Source: Caprella mutica (Eukaryota > Arthropoda > Malacostraca > Amphipoda > Caprellidae). From it: 64,000 nucleotides of DNA. Under the pieces are notes generated by a model. That model saw nothing but the letters and a program-made list of their open reading frames with translations. It was not told where the DNA came from and did no database searches. Below, in pieces: positions 1-11,000 of this stretch. The position numbers and the translations under genes are program-made. The stretch spans positions 124,001-188,000 of the forward strand of contig CANNZV010000259.1 in NCBI GenBank assembly GCA_947561585.1, given 5' to 3'. Each line of letters begins with the position of its first letter. Positions within the stretch are counted from its first letter, which is position 1.

Positions 1-305
1 TTGCTAAAGACAAACTAGTCCTGACCCACAAAGTCTAGGCCAAATAATAAAATTAGACCTACTGCAGCTATTAAAACAGTAAGTTATACACTTGGTATCG
101 GATCCCAAAAAATAATTCAAATATTACAGATACCAATTACTTTTTCAAGTTAGGTAGTATATATAGGTAATAAGTTTTCAATTGAACATTAATAGCATAT
201 ACATATATTCATCCGATAGTTATACGATTGGAAGAAATTAAGATACTATTTAAATAATACTATAATACCTGAATTAGGTAGTCTCTATTCATTTATAGTT
301 TTATT
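1..305. other. AT-rich DNA, nothing recognised
   Basis: No open reading frame, repeat or RNA gene is recognisable here. The stretch is AT-rich and leads directly into the 26-bp tandem array. Confidence 0.5.
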
Positions 306-715
306 TTACCTACTTCGATAGTTACACTGTGCTACCTACTTTGATAATTACACTGTGCTACCTACTTCGATAATTACACTGTGCTACCTACTTCGATAGG
401 GGCACTGTGCTACCTACTTTGATAGGGGCAATGTGCTACCTACTTTGATAGTTACACTGTGCTACCTACTTTGATAGGGGCACTGTGCTACCTACTTTGA
501 TAGGTGCACTGTGCTACCTACTTCGATAGGTACACTACACTACCTACTTCGATTGGTACACTACACTACCTACTTCGATTGGTACACTGCACTACCTACT
601 TCGATTGGTACACTGCACTACCTACTTCGATTGGTACACTGCACTACCTACTTCGATTGGTACACTGCACTACCTACTTCGATTGGTACACTGCACTACC
701 TCGATAGGTACACTG
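306..715. repeat. 26-bp minisatellite, about 15 copies
   Basis: Direct tandem repeats of 26 bp share the core CTACCTACTTCGAT followed by a variable G/T-rich spacer and ACACTG. Two sub-families are visible: the left units carry TAGTTACACTGTG or TAGGGGCACTGTG, the right units carry TGGTACACTGCA. Repeat reading frames open across the array only because of the periodicity, not because of coding. Confidence 0.9.
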
Positions 716-1384
716 TACCTAATTTCAATAACACAAAAATGTTCTAACTAATGAAATTAATAGGTATTACACTGAGCAAGTGGCACCTGTGGAGCGCACT
801 TCTGATGTTAGCCAATGCATTATTATATTATTATGAAGCCTTGTAATGACCTAGGCAACAATCTTAGTTATAAATACCTAGGTAGCTACCTAATCCTATC
901 CCTTGAATATTTTAAAGACCCAGGTACATCATTATATGTAAAACTTTATATAAATTATTGGTACATTTAAGTTAGTGATTTTAACAACAAATACATACCT
1001 AGAACTAATATTTTTGGTGACTTTGGCTTGAACATTATATTTCTAAAAAGTAATTGGTATTGGACTTGGTATCGGTTACCAGAATTGTAAAGTAACTATA
1101 ATTGGTACTGGTATTGGTTACTAATGTGGTATTGGTGGATCTCTACTGTAAAAACAAGAAAAGAGGAAGTTTCTAAATCAACAGGGTATGACCTCCAAAT
1201 ATAATTGACAATTTAATGAATGCTTTACCTCAGTTGATACCTTTAGTAATGAAACTTCTGTTTGCCTCTTGTCTAACTGATAATATTGAGTGCATCACTC
1301 AAATAGGACATGCTTGAACCAAGACAATATTATCTCCAAAGCACTTTCTTCTCCACAACCAAATCCACAGCATTCATGAACTTC
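716..1384. other. Intergenic, no gene seen
   Basis: No coding signal. Around 1,050-1,135 there are imperfect short repeats of a GGTATTGG-type motif, also faintly present at 95-150; they may be edges of an old repeat. The right side runs into the LINE relic. Confidence 0.4.
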
Positions 1385-2230
1385 ACTATACTACAATGGA
1401 ATATGTGAAATTTTATTCCTAAAAACCTTACCTACAATCAGCTATTGATACACTGAAACCTCTTATACTAGTTCTCTTGAGAATTTCAACAGAAAATAAC
1501 ACACAGATTCATTTTCCACCATTAAGGAAAGATGTTGCATTATTTATTCACAAGTCGCTACAATTTTCTGCTGTTCAACTCAATACGCCATTAGAAGCAA
1601 TAGCAGCAAAAATCTTCTTTGAAATCAACCCATTACAATAGTGTCTTTATACATACCACCAGACTATCTATCTACTGTCAGATCTTCATATATATTTACT
1701 ATTTAGAAAATCTTCTTTACCAACTGACTTCACCTTTTAATAAAAGCAGATCTTAATGCTTATCACCCCAGTTTGGGTCTCCCAAGCCTAATGCTAGAGG
1801 AAGTTCATTAGTAGTATTAAACACTGGAGAACCAATATATCTCTAGTATCAAGGAAACTTTAGGCATATAGATATCACTGTATGCACTACTGATATTGCT
1901 AGCAAATTCCAATGGCACCCTCATCCTGATCTTCTGAACAGTGATCATTTCCCACTGATCATAACAACATCCTTTTCTATTAATAACTGATACACTCAAT
2001 ACTAGGTGGCAATACAAAAATGCAAACTGGAAATCTTTTACTGAAGACATAAATTTTACAATAGACTATTCAACCCCTAACACAGCATGCAAAGGTGTGA
2101 TGTGTAATATAATTGCTTCAACTCTAAAAACATATTCCATAATCATCAAAAATATCAAAGTATCCATCATACTATTGATCGACTGTTAAATGTTCAAATG
2201 ACAGGAGACGAAAGAATAGAGGTTTAACCC
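1385..2230 (+). pseudogene. Decayed non-LTR retrotransposon, endonuclease part
   Basis: The + strand, read across many frameshifts and stops, gives the order of motifs of a Jockey/CR1-type apurinic endonuclease: an LQWN-like start near 1,395, VALFIHKS near 1,535, ITIVSLYIPPD near 1,640, a DLNAYHPS-like block near 1,750, IDITVCT near 1,875 and LLNSDHFPLI near 1,935. These correspond to the substrate and catalytic blocks of the exonuclease-endonuclease-phosphatase fold (GDFNAHH and SDH motifs). No frame is intact, so this is a dead fragment. There is no reverse transcriptase beside it. The clade assignment is inference from the motif spelling. Confidence 0.65.
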
Positions 2231-2637
2231 TTTCATGCCAATTTCTTTCTGAGTCCTGTGTAACTTTTTATTACAATTTTTTTTTTATGTTTATGAAATT
2301 TTTAAAGGCTTGTTAATAGATCTGTGAAGTTTATTTTTTTTTTTTTTTTTTTTGTTATTGGACATATGATCCTACTTGCATTAACCATTGGGATGTATTG
2401 TCCCACTAGGCCAAGACCAAACTACTGATTTGTTCTGTAGTTGATGCATCTGCTGATTAGTTTGATCAGTTAAGTACAATTTTGTGTACAATTGGAATAT
2501 ATTTTCCCATTGTATAATTGGAAAATAAAGTTTCTTTTTCTAAGACTAGTAAACAAAAATAAATAACTAGCAACCATTTTCTAATATTAATTTTCAGAAT
2601 AATCTACTAACTACTAAATAAATATTTAAGCAATAGG
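2231..2637. other. Upstream region of THUMPD1
   Basis: This holds a run of about 21 T near 2,333-2,353 and AT-rich DNA up to the start codon. No clear TATA box or other promoter motif can be defended. The start ATG is preceded by ATAGG. Confidence 0.35.
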
Positions 2638-3898
2638 ATGGGCAAGTACAGTAAACGGAAGAAGAACTTCTATCTTGCTTGTAATAAGAAATTCAAAACT
2701 GAGGAATTTCAGAATGCGGTTGGTTTCCTTGCAACTTGCAATGCTCATGTCAATGTTTGCATCAAGGAAGGTTTTAGTTTGTTAAATTACTATGGTGATA
2801 TTCTCTATGGTCCTGAAACTGATAAAGGTAAGTCTTTCTGCAAATTAATAAGTTAGTATTGATGATAACATGTCTCTATCTTGATAAGACATTAATTAAA
2901 TTCACCAACTGATAAGAACGCAATTAGCTAGTTTGGTTCAACAAAATTTTGTGCTTCAGTTTTGTTAAGGATCAAAATTTTTCTTTAGATTTAGCTAGCT
3001 AACTAATCTGTTTCTGAATGTTTTTTTTATTGTTTTGCAACTTAGAACTCAAAATTTTTGCTTTCAGATGAGACAGCGGAGTCAAAAGCAGAGACCTCAA
3101 CAGAGAACAAAGAAGTATGTGAACAAAGCAATGAAAAATCTTGTGAAGATTCATCAGATGATGATTTGGAAGCATCTTTGAAGGTACTTTATGTTGTTTT
3201 GATTAATTTTGGTGGCTACATTCTGAGTATTGTTTCTCAAATATATACTAAACTGTGCATTGTTCACTTTTCAGAAAGAAGTAAATACATTACAGGTTGA
3301 AAACAAAACTCCATTTAAAAAAACTCGTAGATTCAGAGCCCTCAAATGCCCAGCTCCAAGTCATATATTCTTCAAAGCGAACTTGGAAGATCCTCTGCCA
3401 TTATTGACAAAAGCGATGGATGATATCATCAGTAGCAAAGAACAGAAGAGCAAGCACATCATACGTTTGCTCCCTGTCCATATGACTTGCAAAGCATTCT
3501 TGGAGAAGATTGAAAAACAGCTTGACTTATTCTGCTCCCAAAGGTTCAAAGATCAAGAGAGAAACTTCTATGTAGTTGTCAATGTCAAGAGTAACAGTTC
3601 AGTGAAGAAGGAGGAGGTGCTGAGTATAGTTCTGAAGGTGATGAATGACGTGGCTCCTAAGTGCAAGGCTGTTCTAACAGAGGCTGATGTAGCCATAATA
3701 GTCACTGTTCTAGCCACTCATTGCTTCATAGGGGAAGCTCCAAACTATCTCACTCACTACAAGAAGTATAACCTCCTAGAATTAGTCAATCCTTCTGACA
3801 AAACACCCAAGAAATCTGATTTAGACCAATTAATATTGGAAAATGATAAGATTGTACCTAACGCCTCTGTCTTAGAACAAATTGAATCCATAAAGTAA
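2638..3898 (+). CDS. THUMPD1: THUMP domain-containing protein 1 homolog (tRNA acetylation cofactor)
   Basis: Family knowledge: THUMPD1 (yeast Tan1) binds tRNA through a THUMP domain and helps the acetyltransferase NAT10/Kre33 make N4-acetylcytidine at position 12 of tRNA-Ser and tRNA-Leu. Three exons are seen: 2638-2827, 3068-3183 and 3275-3898, all with GT-AG introns and compatible phases, giving 309 residues against about 353 in human. The N-terminal part has GFLATCN and LLNYYGD-LYGPE blocks typical of the family. An acidic serine-rich linker covers residues 64-100. The THUMP region spans about residues 140-273 with HIIRLLPVHMTCKAF, VNVKSNSSV, VTVLATHCF and HYKKYNLLEL. The stop lies inside a perfect splice-donor word (AAA|GTAAGT at 3895), so a further 3' exon is possible. 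Introns are only 240 and 91 bp, unlike the large introns of the next gene. Confidence 0.9.
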
Positions 3899-4342
3899 GT
3901 GTAATTTTATGTTCTTTAAACTGATTCTTCTTTTGGAATTATTTGTATTGTCATGTAACATTGGATTGGATAAGAAAACTATTGTATATTTTTCAATGTT
4001 TTAACTTTGGAACACAGTAAACGCTTTTCTACACACATTTTAATTCTACATGCAATATTTTGAGGATTCATTAGAAGCTATATTGCAAACACTGTAAAGT
4101 TTATGAATTCAAAACTTAGCTCCTAGAGTTCAATATAAAATGACATCCAATGATATAGATAACATAAGATTTTACAAAGGAGTGATTCTTAGATTAAAGT
4201 ATTCAAACTCATGCAGTGACTACATTTAAATAGATAAACTAGTTTAGATTTCTTAAAACTTTCACCGAATTTAAGGAAATTTCTCACTTAAATTATAGTC
4301 ATTAATCTCTTCTTAAACTATCTCAGAAAAATCACTGATGAT

Positions 4343-4519
4343 TAGGGTTGTGACAATATGTTTTTAAAATCATAGATCCCGAAAATAATGCAGACAGAGA
4401 GAATTGAGCGGTAGCTATTAAATCATTCTAAACCAGCGGACTATAGTACTCGATACCTTTTCGTTTCTTCTACGATATTCTTAAGATCTATGATTTTAAA
4501 AGCATTTTGTCACATCCTT
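4343..4519. mobile_element. MITE, family with TGTGACAATATG ends
   Basis: The left end AGGGTTGTGACAATATG and the right end, read in reverse as AGGATGTGACAAAATGC, form an inverted repeat of about 30 bp that continues into TTTTAAAATCATAGATC. Relatives are at 40,381-40,498 and 61,218-61,325. It is non-coding. The superfamily is not determined. Confidence 0.7.
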
Positions 4520-4529
4520 TGTGATAATT

Positions 4530-4680
4530 TATTATCTGAGACAAGTCACTGTGAGAAAAGTCATTGTAGTGATGTTGTATCAGAGAAATATCACTGTGAT
4601 GATGTACTATCAGAGAAAAGAGTCACTGTGATGATGTACTATCAGAGAAAAGAGTCACTGTGATGATGCTCATTTAACAA
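4530..4680. repeat. 31-bp tandem array related to the hAT array at 22.4 kb
   Basis: Four to five imperfect units contain GATGTACTATCAGAGAAA and AGTCACTGTGATG. This is the reverse complement of the unit that fills the hAT-type element at 22,214-23,687. No hAT terminal repeats were seen at this copy, so it may be a remnant of an older insertion. Confidence 0.75.
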
Positions 4681-6774
4681 ACAAAATCATTTCAAATCTT
4701 TCAACCGATCTACTAGTGTTACTGAAGTTTTTTTAGATATGAAAATTTTTGTAAATGAAATCATCACAGAAACTTTTTTGCTGATGTATTTTAAAGCATT
4801 TATCCTATTTAAATACCATTGACCAATTAGGCTGTTTACCATTACTGAAATATATTGATGGTTCAATATTATCTTTATTTGATCAAATTTTTAGTGCGTC
4901 TAAGAAGAATAAAAAAATTAGGACATAGCTACCTTGTTTCTCATGTAACTGTATGTGGAAATTATATTTTGATTATTTCGAGTGGCGAAATATTTTATTT
5001 TGATATTTTTTTGTGGAAATGATAGACTAAAAATATCGATGATCTCACAAGCTTCAATAGTTGCACATAATTTGGTAATATCATTATTTTACTTCTAGGT
5101 TTTCAAATAATATTAGGATAATACAATTTGGAATGCTTTAAATAATTGGAATTGATCAATTTACAAACATAACACTTATGATCTAACTAATTTGTAAACT
5201 CAACCCTGATAGTAATTGGAGAGATTCAAGCAGATTTTGCCCTCTGTTTGGACATTGTAGTAACGAAAATTTCTTCCATTAAACTAAATAAATAAATATT
5301 GACAGCTGCGAAAATTTTCTATTTCATGGAACAAATAATTTATACTACGAAAAACAACTTAGGAACGTCGCAATACTACTTATTAGGGCAGTGGTTGTTA
5401 AGATAAACCAATCTGCAATTAGAAATCCCAAATTTATTTATCCTGGCATGTGTTAACGCCCACTTTCAGAAAACTGTGAGTGTCCGTGCATTGTAACGTT
5501 CCCTAGAGTTTGTGGTTAGACAATTATACCAATGGAGACTGTCAAAGAATCTACAAATGAACAGGCAACACAACTCCATCATACAGCAAGTGATTAAATT
5601 TAGTTACCGTAATCTTATCTTTGGATGGAGAGACTATTTTTCATGCAGAAAATTTACAGCTAGTAGACACTCAAAAGTAGCTACAAAATTAAATACATTT
5701 TTTAATTAATAAATCTTTAGATAAGAGAATGGACAATTTTCTTGATATGAATAATGGAAAGAGTAGTTAAGTTTTAAAATAAATTCAACTTGAAGAGAGT
5801 ACTTGTTAACTAAATCAAGTCAGACTAAAATGACCTTAATTTGATGAATTGAATTGTTTCCTCTAAGGTTATTTTGACATGTTAACTCAATGAGTATGGA
5901 CTATTACAGTGAGTTTTAATTAAAATGGGTGTGAAGATGAAAATAAAGCAGACAGTGTTTAAACTGATATACAACCTGTTACATAAATTACCATTATGTC
6001 ATGTGAGAATTTAACGAAAAATATTTATAGCAATAGTTATAAAAACAGGTACAACATTAAAATAATTAAAACCACATGTATTGAATTAGCTTTGCAAATA
6101 TAAGCAAAGAAAATTCCAAAGTAAAGAGATTCAACAAAATCTAATAAGAATTAGTGGCAGAGTAATTAGTCAGGCTGCTGACATATGCAAGTTATTCATG
6201 ACTTAACCCTACACTTCAACACTAAATTATTACATAATGATTTCACTAGCATATCCGTCAACAGGGACAATTTATTTTATAACTCTTTGTCCCACTCCTG
6301 TGAGGGAAATTTTAATAGTTGCTCAAACATTTTAATCCCTAACTATGTACAAAGACGTTAAACTCAAAATATGAGAATGAAGTTTGCACGTCAACATTGG
6401 AAAAGAAATAAAGGGAATCACTTTATATAATATTGCACATGGGAAATTTTTGAGTTAGAAAAATTGTCTCATTTGGAGACGGATTTGAAACTTATTTAAC
6501 GAATAACAATACCTTGCATTTAAATGGAACAGACTTATTCTTCAAAGGAATTGATATTAAATTCACAACAGTCAAGTGATACTTTGTCATTTAGGTAGCA
6601 AGAGTTACCAGGCCTTATACTAAAATGTGATCCACAAAACAGAAAAATATTTTGCACACTGGTACAAGGTATAAAAAGTTAAAAGCCCAGTGAAGGAGTA
6701 ACCTGTCAACAAAAGTTATTGAATAAAATTGGAGACTACATACATACAATTTTTTAATACTATTGATAATTAAC

Positions 6775-7590
6775 TTAAGTGTTGAAGGTCTGCTTCGAAA
6801 CGAAGGGCATATATAGCTGACGTCAAAAGGTATTTAAATACAAGGGACTGCAAGAAGCAGTCAGCAATGAGAGTAGCTTCATGAACAAAGTCACCTGCTA
6901 ACATCCGTGAATGCAGTCACTTCCCAAAGAATGTAACTAAAAAGTTTATCAAGCACTGGTGGCTGCACTCATGGACGGAAGAGGAAAATGAAGAGCTGGT
7001 AGTTATGAAGCATTAGAGTCCACCTAACATAGAAATCGAAGACCTCGTAGTTGAAGAGCATAAACCTAGCGCTATCCTATAAAACTGCAATAATGTCAAT
7101 ATCATTGTTATTTTTTTCGGGGTTTAAAAGTTTCAACTATCCACTACGAGGTGATCCAAAGAGACACGAGGAGAAGAATGCCTCGTAGAAGAGAGGACAG
7201 AGAAAGTACGCTCCATGCTCTAGGTCGGCTACAGCATGGATAGCAAGAATAGACTCTCATGGATAAGGAACCTACGCAGTTAGTCTGCTTACCCATGGAT
7301 ATAGCAAGGCAGAAAGAAAAGGAAGAAATTGAGGAAAGCTGAAGAAAAGGGGCGCCAGATTAAACAAAACCCAAAACCTACAATATAACAAAAAAAGGCC
7401 TACCTAAAGGTAACCTCGAGACAATGAGGGGCAATAATAATCTGCAATAGTGTTAAAAAATTGGTCAAAATGAAAAAAGAAGATACATATCCAAATTACA
7501 ACAGTTCGGGGCCCAAGGGACGCCAGTCCTCTTATCATCCATTCACCACCAACAGTTTCCCCTGGGGGCAATTATTGATGAAAGGCATAC
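6775..7590 (+). repeat. Dispersed repeat D1, longest forward copy
   Basis: Shared blocks include a GTCTGCTTCGAA / GAAACGAAGG start, TACAAGGGACTG followed by AAGAAGCAGTCAG, TCATGAACAAAGTCACC, GAATGCAGTCACTT, AGACCTCGTAGTTGAAGAGC and CCCAAGGGACGCC. The same blocks recur at 9,115, 14,316, 17,354 and, inverted, 42,830. No terminal inverted repeats or reading frame are evident. The tail AAGGGACGCC is shared with the 42.8-kb copy. The class of element is unknown. Confidence 0.7.
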
Positions 7591-7970
7591 AAAATCATTC
7601 AAGAAGTGATCAACTTTTACAGTGTGAAATGTGTTCATAAAATAAATATTCTAATTAAAATAAATAATATCTGAAATGAGAAGATAAATTCGTTACATTT
7701 TAGTTAATTTACATTGTGTGTCGTAAAACTGATTGGATATGATTTATAAAAAAAACTGACTAGGCATTTAGATTTTGAAAATCTTTAATAGCTAAGATGC
7801 CAAAAATTAAAAGAATTCAAATTCTTCAAAACTGCTAATTCTAGCCTAGTTTAAAAAATAAAAGAAGTCAGATTTAGTGGTATAACATTAGCTAAAATGA
7901 ACGAGACTTCCCATATCAACATAGGAGATCGCAATAGAAAATTTATATAATTAAAGAAACATATATAAAC

Positions 7971-7976
7971 TTTATT
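7971..7976 (-). promoter_or_regulatory. Polyadenylation signal of STIM
   Basis: AATAAA on the - strand (TTTATT on +) lies about 100 bases downstream of the STIM stop codon. It is the nearest canonical signal and the likely 3' end of that transcript. Confidence 0.5.
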
Positions 7977-8077
7977 AAATGAGGTCAAATGGTAAAAATA
8001 AATAATAATAAAATTATTCAACAACTAAGATGGAACAATTGATAAATGCGAAACACTGAAAACATCAGTGCCTAATT

Positions 8078-11000
8078 TTACGATTTTAACAGAGACATTT
8101 TACTGGAGAAGCTTTTTCTGGAACCTGTAAGTCTGCCAAAGAAAGATTTCTTCTTCTTGCGCTGTGTGGAAGGTAGAGTAGATGTACTACCAGGAACTAT
8201 TTGAGACAGGGGACGATGGTGAGAGTTGTCAGAGACTGTGGAGGGAGACTTCTTCAGTGTGGGGTCTTCCTTATCATCCAGTTGGTCCTTGGCTTCAGTT
8301 TCCACCAAGGTGGGAACTGCAGCAGGGACGTACTGAATTGGTGAAGTCCCAGTTACTACGCCTTTGAAATCTGTCTCATCGTCTTTCCTTGTTTCATCTC
8401 CACTGCATTCCTGAATAGCGAGAAATTCAATAAAAAATAAACTCAATTGAAGTTTTTATTCAACACCTGACTTTGTACATTTTTTAAGTTTCCTCATGAA
8501 ATTTCAAACAGACTGATTGGTTTTTTACTGTTTAATTAAAAAATCATATTTTTACGAAATTCACCTCCTAACTAAATTTCTACACTAATATTCACAGCCA
8601 CAAACTAACCTGGGCATTCTCTTCGGGAGTTGTAACGGCAGAACTCTCTTCAGATGCTTTATTTGGCATTACCAAAGGGCTACGTTAAGAAAAACACAAG
8701 AGCTTTTATCAATTAGAAATGCACTCAAAAGAAGCTTTAAAGTAAACATCACATACAGAAAGACAGTAATTTACACTGAGAAAACGTATGCTTTCACTCA
8801 GCATCAATGTACACAATTTCTTTGTAATTACATAATAAATAAATCAAATAAAACACGGGCGACATTTGTGTTTCATCTCCACTCTCTTTGTAAGTAATCA
8901 CGAAGAAATTGTATTTATTTACACCTAGCAAATACATATGTGATGAATGCATAATAGCACACAACTCTTTCTGTGTTTGAACAACACCATTAAATGTACA
9001 AAAATCTTCAAATATCCAAACATTTACTTCAGGGGTATTTATTAAATACTGATTCACTCACATTATAGTTAGTTTTGAAAATTAGCTAATTAATTTAATA
9101 AGGAGTAGTAAGCTTACTTTAGAAACAAAGGCCAGATTACTGACAACAAAAACTATTTGAATACAAGAAACATTGAAAAGATAGTCAGAAAGGAAAGCGA
9201 CTTCATGAACAAAGTCACCCTACCACAAGTCGGCACAATGCTAATGAATGCACAAAAGATACTTTGTGAAAATCATTCCCTTCCGGAGGAAGTCTCAAAT
9301 ATGAATGAAAGGATTCACAGATGAAGGAAAAAAAAGGTGATTGTAAAAGAAGCTTACAGGCTACAAGCCTACCTAACACAAAATCTAAGAACTCGTAGTT
9401 GAAGAGCAAAACCCTAGCGCTATCCTCTAAAACTATAAGAAACCTTTAAGCAGATTTGTTCAATATGTTTCAATCGATGAAGGCAGTTTTTGTTAAAATA
9501 GTATTGCCATCCTAAAAACAGAATGAAAATTGTCATAAGTAGCATCTTCTAGTCACTAAAAAAAGACATCATTTAAAACATTTCGGTTAGCTATTTCTAC
9601 AAGTTGATAGATAAAAAAATGCTTGAATCCTGTAGTTACAACACAAAAACAATTGAAAGACTTATAGTATTAAAGCATTACTAACGGGACATTTATTATT
9701 TACATTAGGTAGGGTTATGTTATTTAATCTAGGATTTTATTGTTGCTATTAGTTTAATCTCAATCAGATATTCGAATAGGAATCTGTAAAAAAATCATTA
9801 TGCAGCAATCCAGAAATCAACCTTAGTCTGAATTATGTTCATTTTGTACTAAATCAATCAAGCAGCTGAAAGCATTGGTCATTCAATCTCACCTTCCTCC
9901 CATGCTGAACATCGCCTGGTTATCATTTTGTCCGGTGGTAGCGTTAGTACACGGCACATTGCGCACCAAGTTAGAAGGCTTGTTGCGTCTTGTTTTCTTG
10001 GAGGTTGTTGTGCTGCTGTCACTCAGTTGAGACTGAGACATGGAAGGGAGGAGTCTGTTGACGCTGCTGCTCTCCATGCTTGATGTGCGTGGCAGACTCA
10101 CACTCTCACCGTAATCTTCATTGCGCATCGATTCTGAAGTAATACGGTGCGATATTCAATAAATATTATAATACAGTGAAAAATAAGCAAATTAATGTCA
10201 TAATTTAGTGAAGACATTGCTAGAGAATGTGAAATATTGCTAGAGAATGTGAAATATTGCTAGAGAATGTGAAATATTGCTAGAGAATGTGAAATATTGC
10301 TAGTGAATGTGAAATATTGCTAGTGAATGTGAAATATTGCTAGAGAATGTGAAATATTGCTAGAGAATGTGAAATATTGCTAGTGAATGTGAAATATTGC
10401 TAGTGAATGTGAAATATTGCTAGTGAATGTGAAATATTGCTAGAGAATGTGAAATATTGCTAGTGAATGTGAAATATTGCTAGTGAATGTGAAATATTGC
10501 TAGTGAATGTGAAATATTGCTAGTGAATGTGAAATATTGCTAGAGAATGTGAAATATTGCTAGAGAATGTGAAATATTGCTAGTGAATGTGAAATATTGC
10601 TAGTGAATGTGAAATATTGCTAGTGAATGTGAACAACTTACCTGGTCTGTATGACGTAAAAGGGTAAGTTGTGGCGGAGCGCAACCCGGCATGATTTCGC
10701 AGTCTGTCTGTTGGGGAGGCAGCCCCGTACAAGGGGGAGGGTTTAGTCAGGGTGAAGGGGGATGGGGCATCTCCCCCACCAGGGATAAGGTTACTGCAGC
10801 CACCCATAGTCAGGAACATAAGAGCGGATTGACTACCTAGCAGTTTGCTCACTGAGTTGCGAGTGGTCAAGCGTTAGATCAGCGCAATGAGGTGGGGGAC
10901 AAATAGAATAAAAACAAACAGCAAAAACAGAGAGAAATGACAGCATGCAAGACACACGGATATACATTACATATACCATTGCAGATCCCAATCAGAAATC

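Larger units (their letters stand above)
3899..8077. other. Intergenic region between THUMPD1 and STIM
   Basis: The two genes converge here. Apart from a MITE (4,343-4,519), a short tandem array (4,530-4,680) and a dispersed repeat copy (6,775-7,590), I see AT-rich DNA without coding signal. Short open frames, for example near 5,512-5,709, have no family resemblance and are treated as chance. Confidence 0.45.

Noticed and set aside
504..747. Two overlapping open frames in the 26-bp array
   Set aside because: They exist only because of the repeat; both frames are equally open and neither resembles a protein.
1817..2050. 77-codon - strand frame
   Set aside because: It is antisense to the degenerate LINE endonuclease, with no protein resemblance.
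3361..3549. - strand frame of 62 residues
   Set aside because: It is antisense to the third THUMPD1 exon.
10195..10632. Possible CRISPR array
   Set aside because: There are direct units without unique spacers, in a eukaryotic intron. The same applies to the other tandem arrays.
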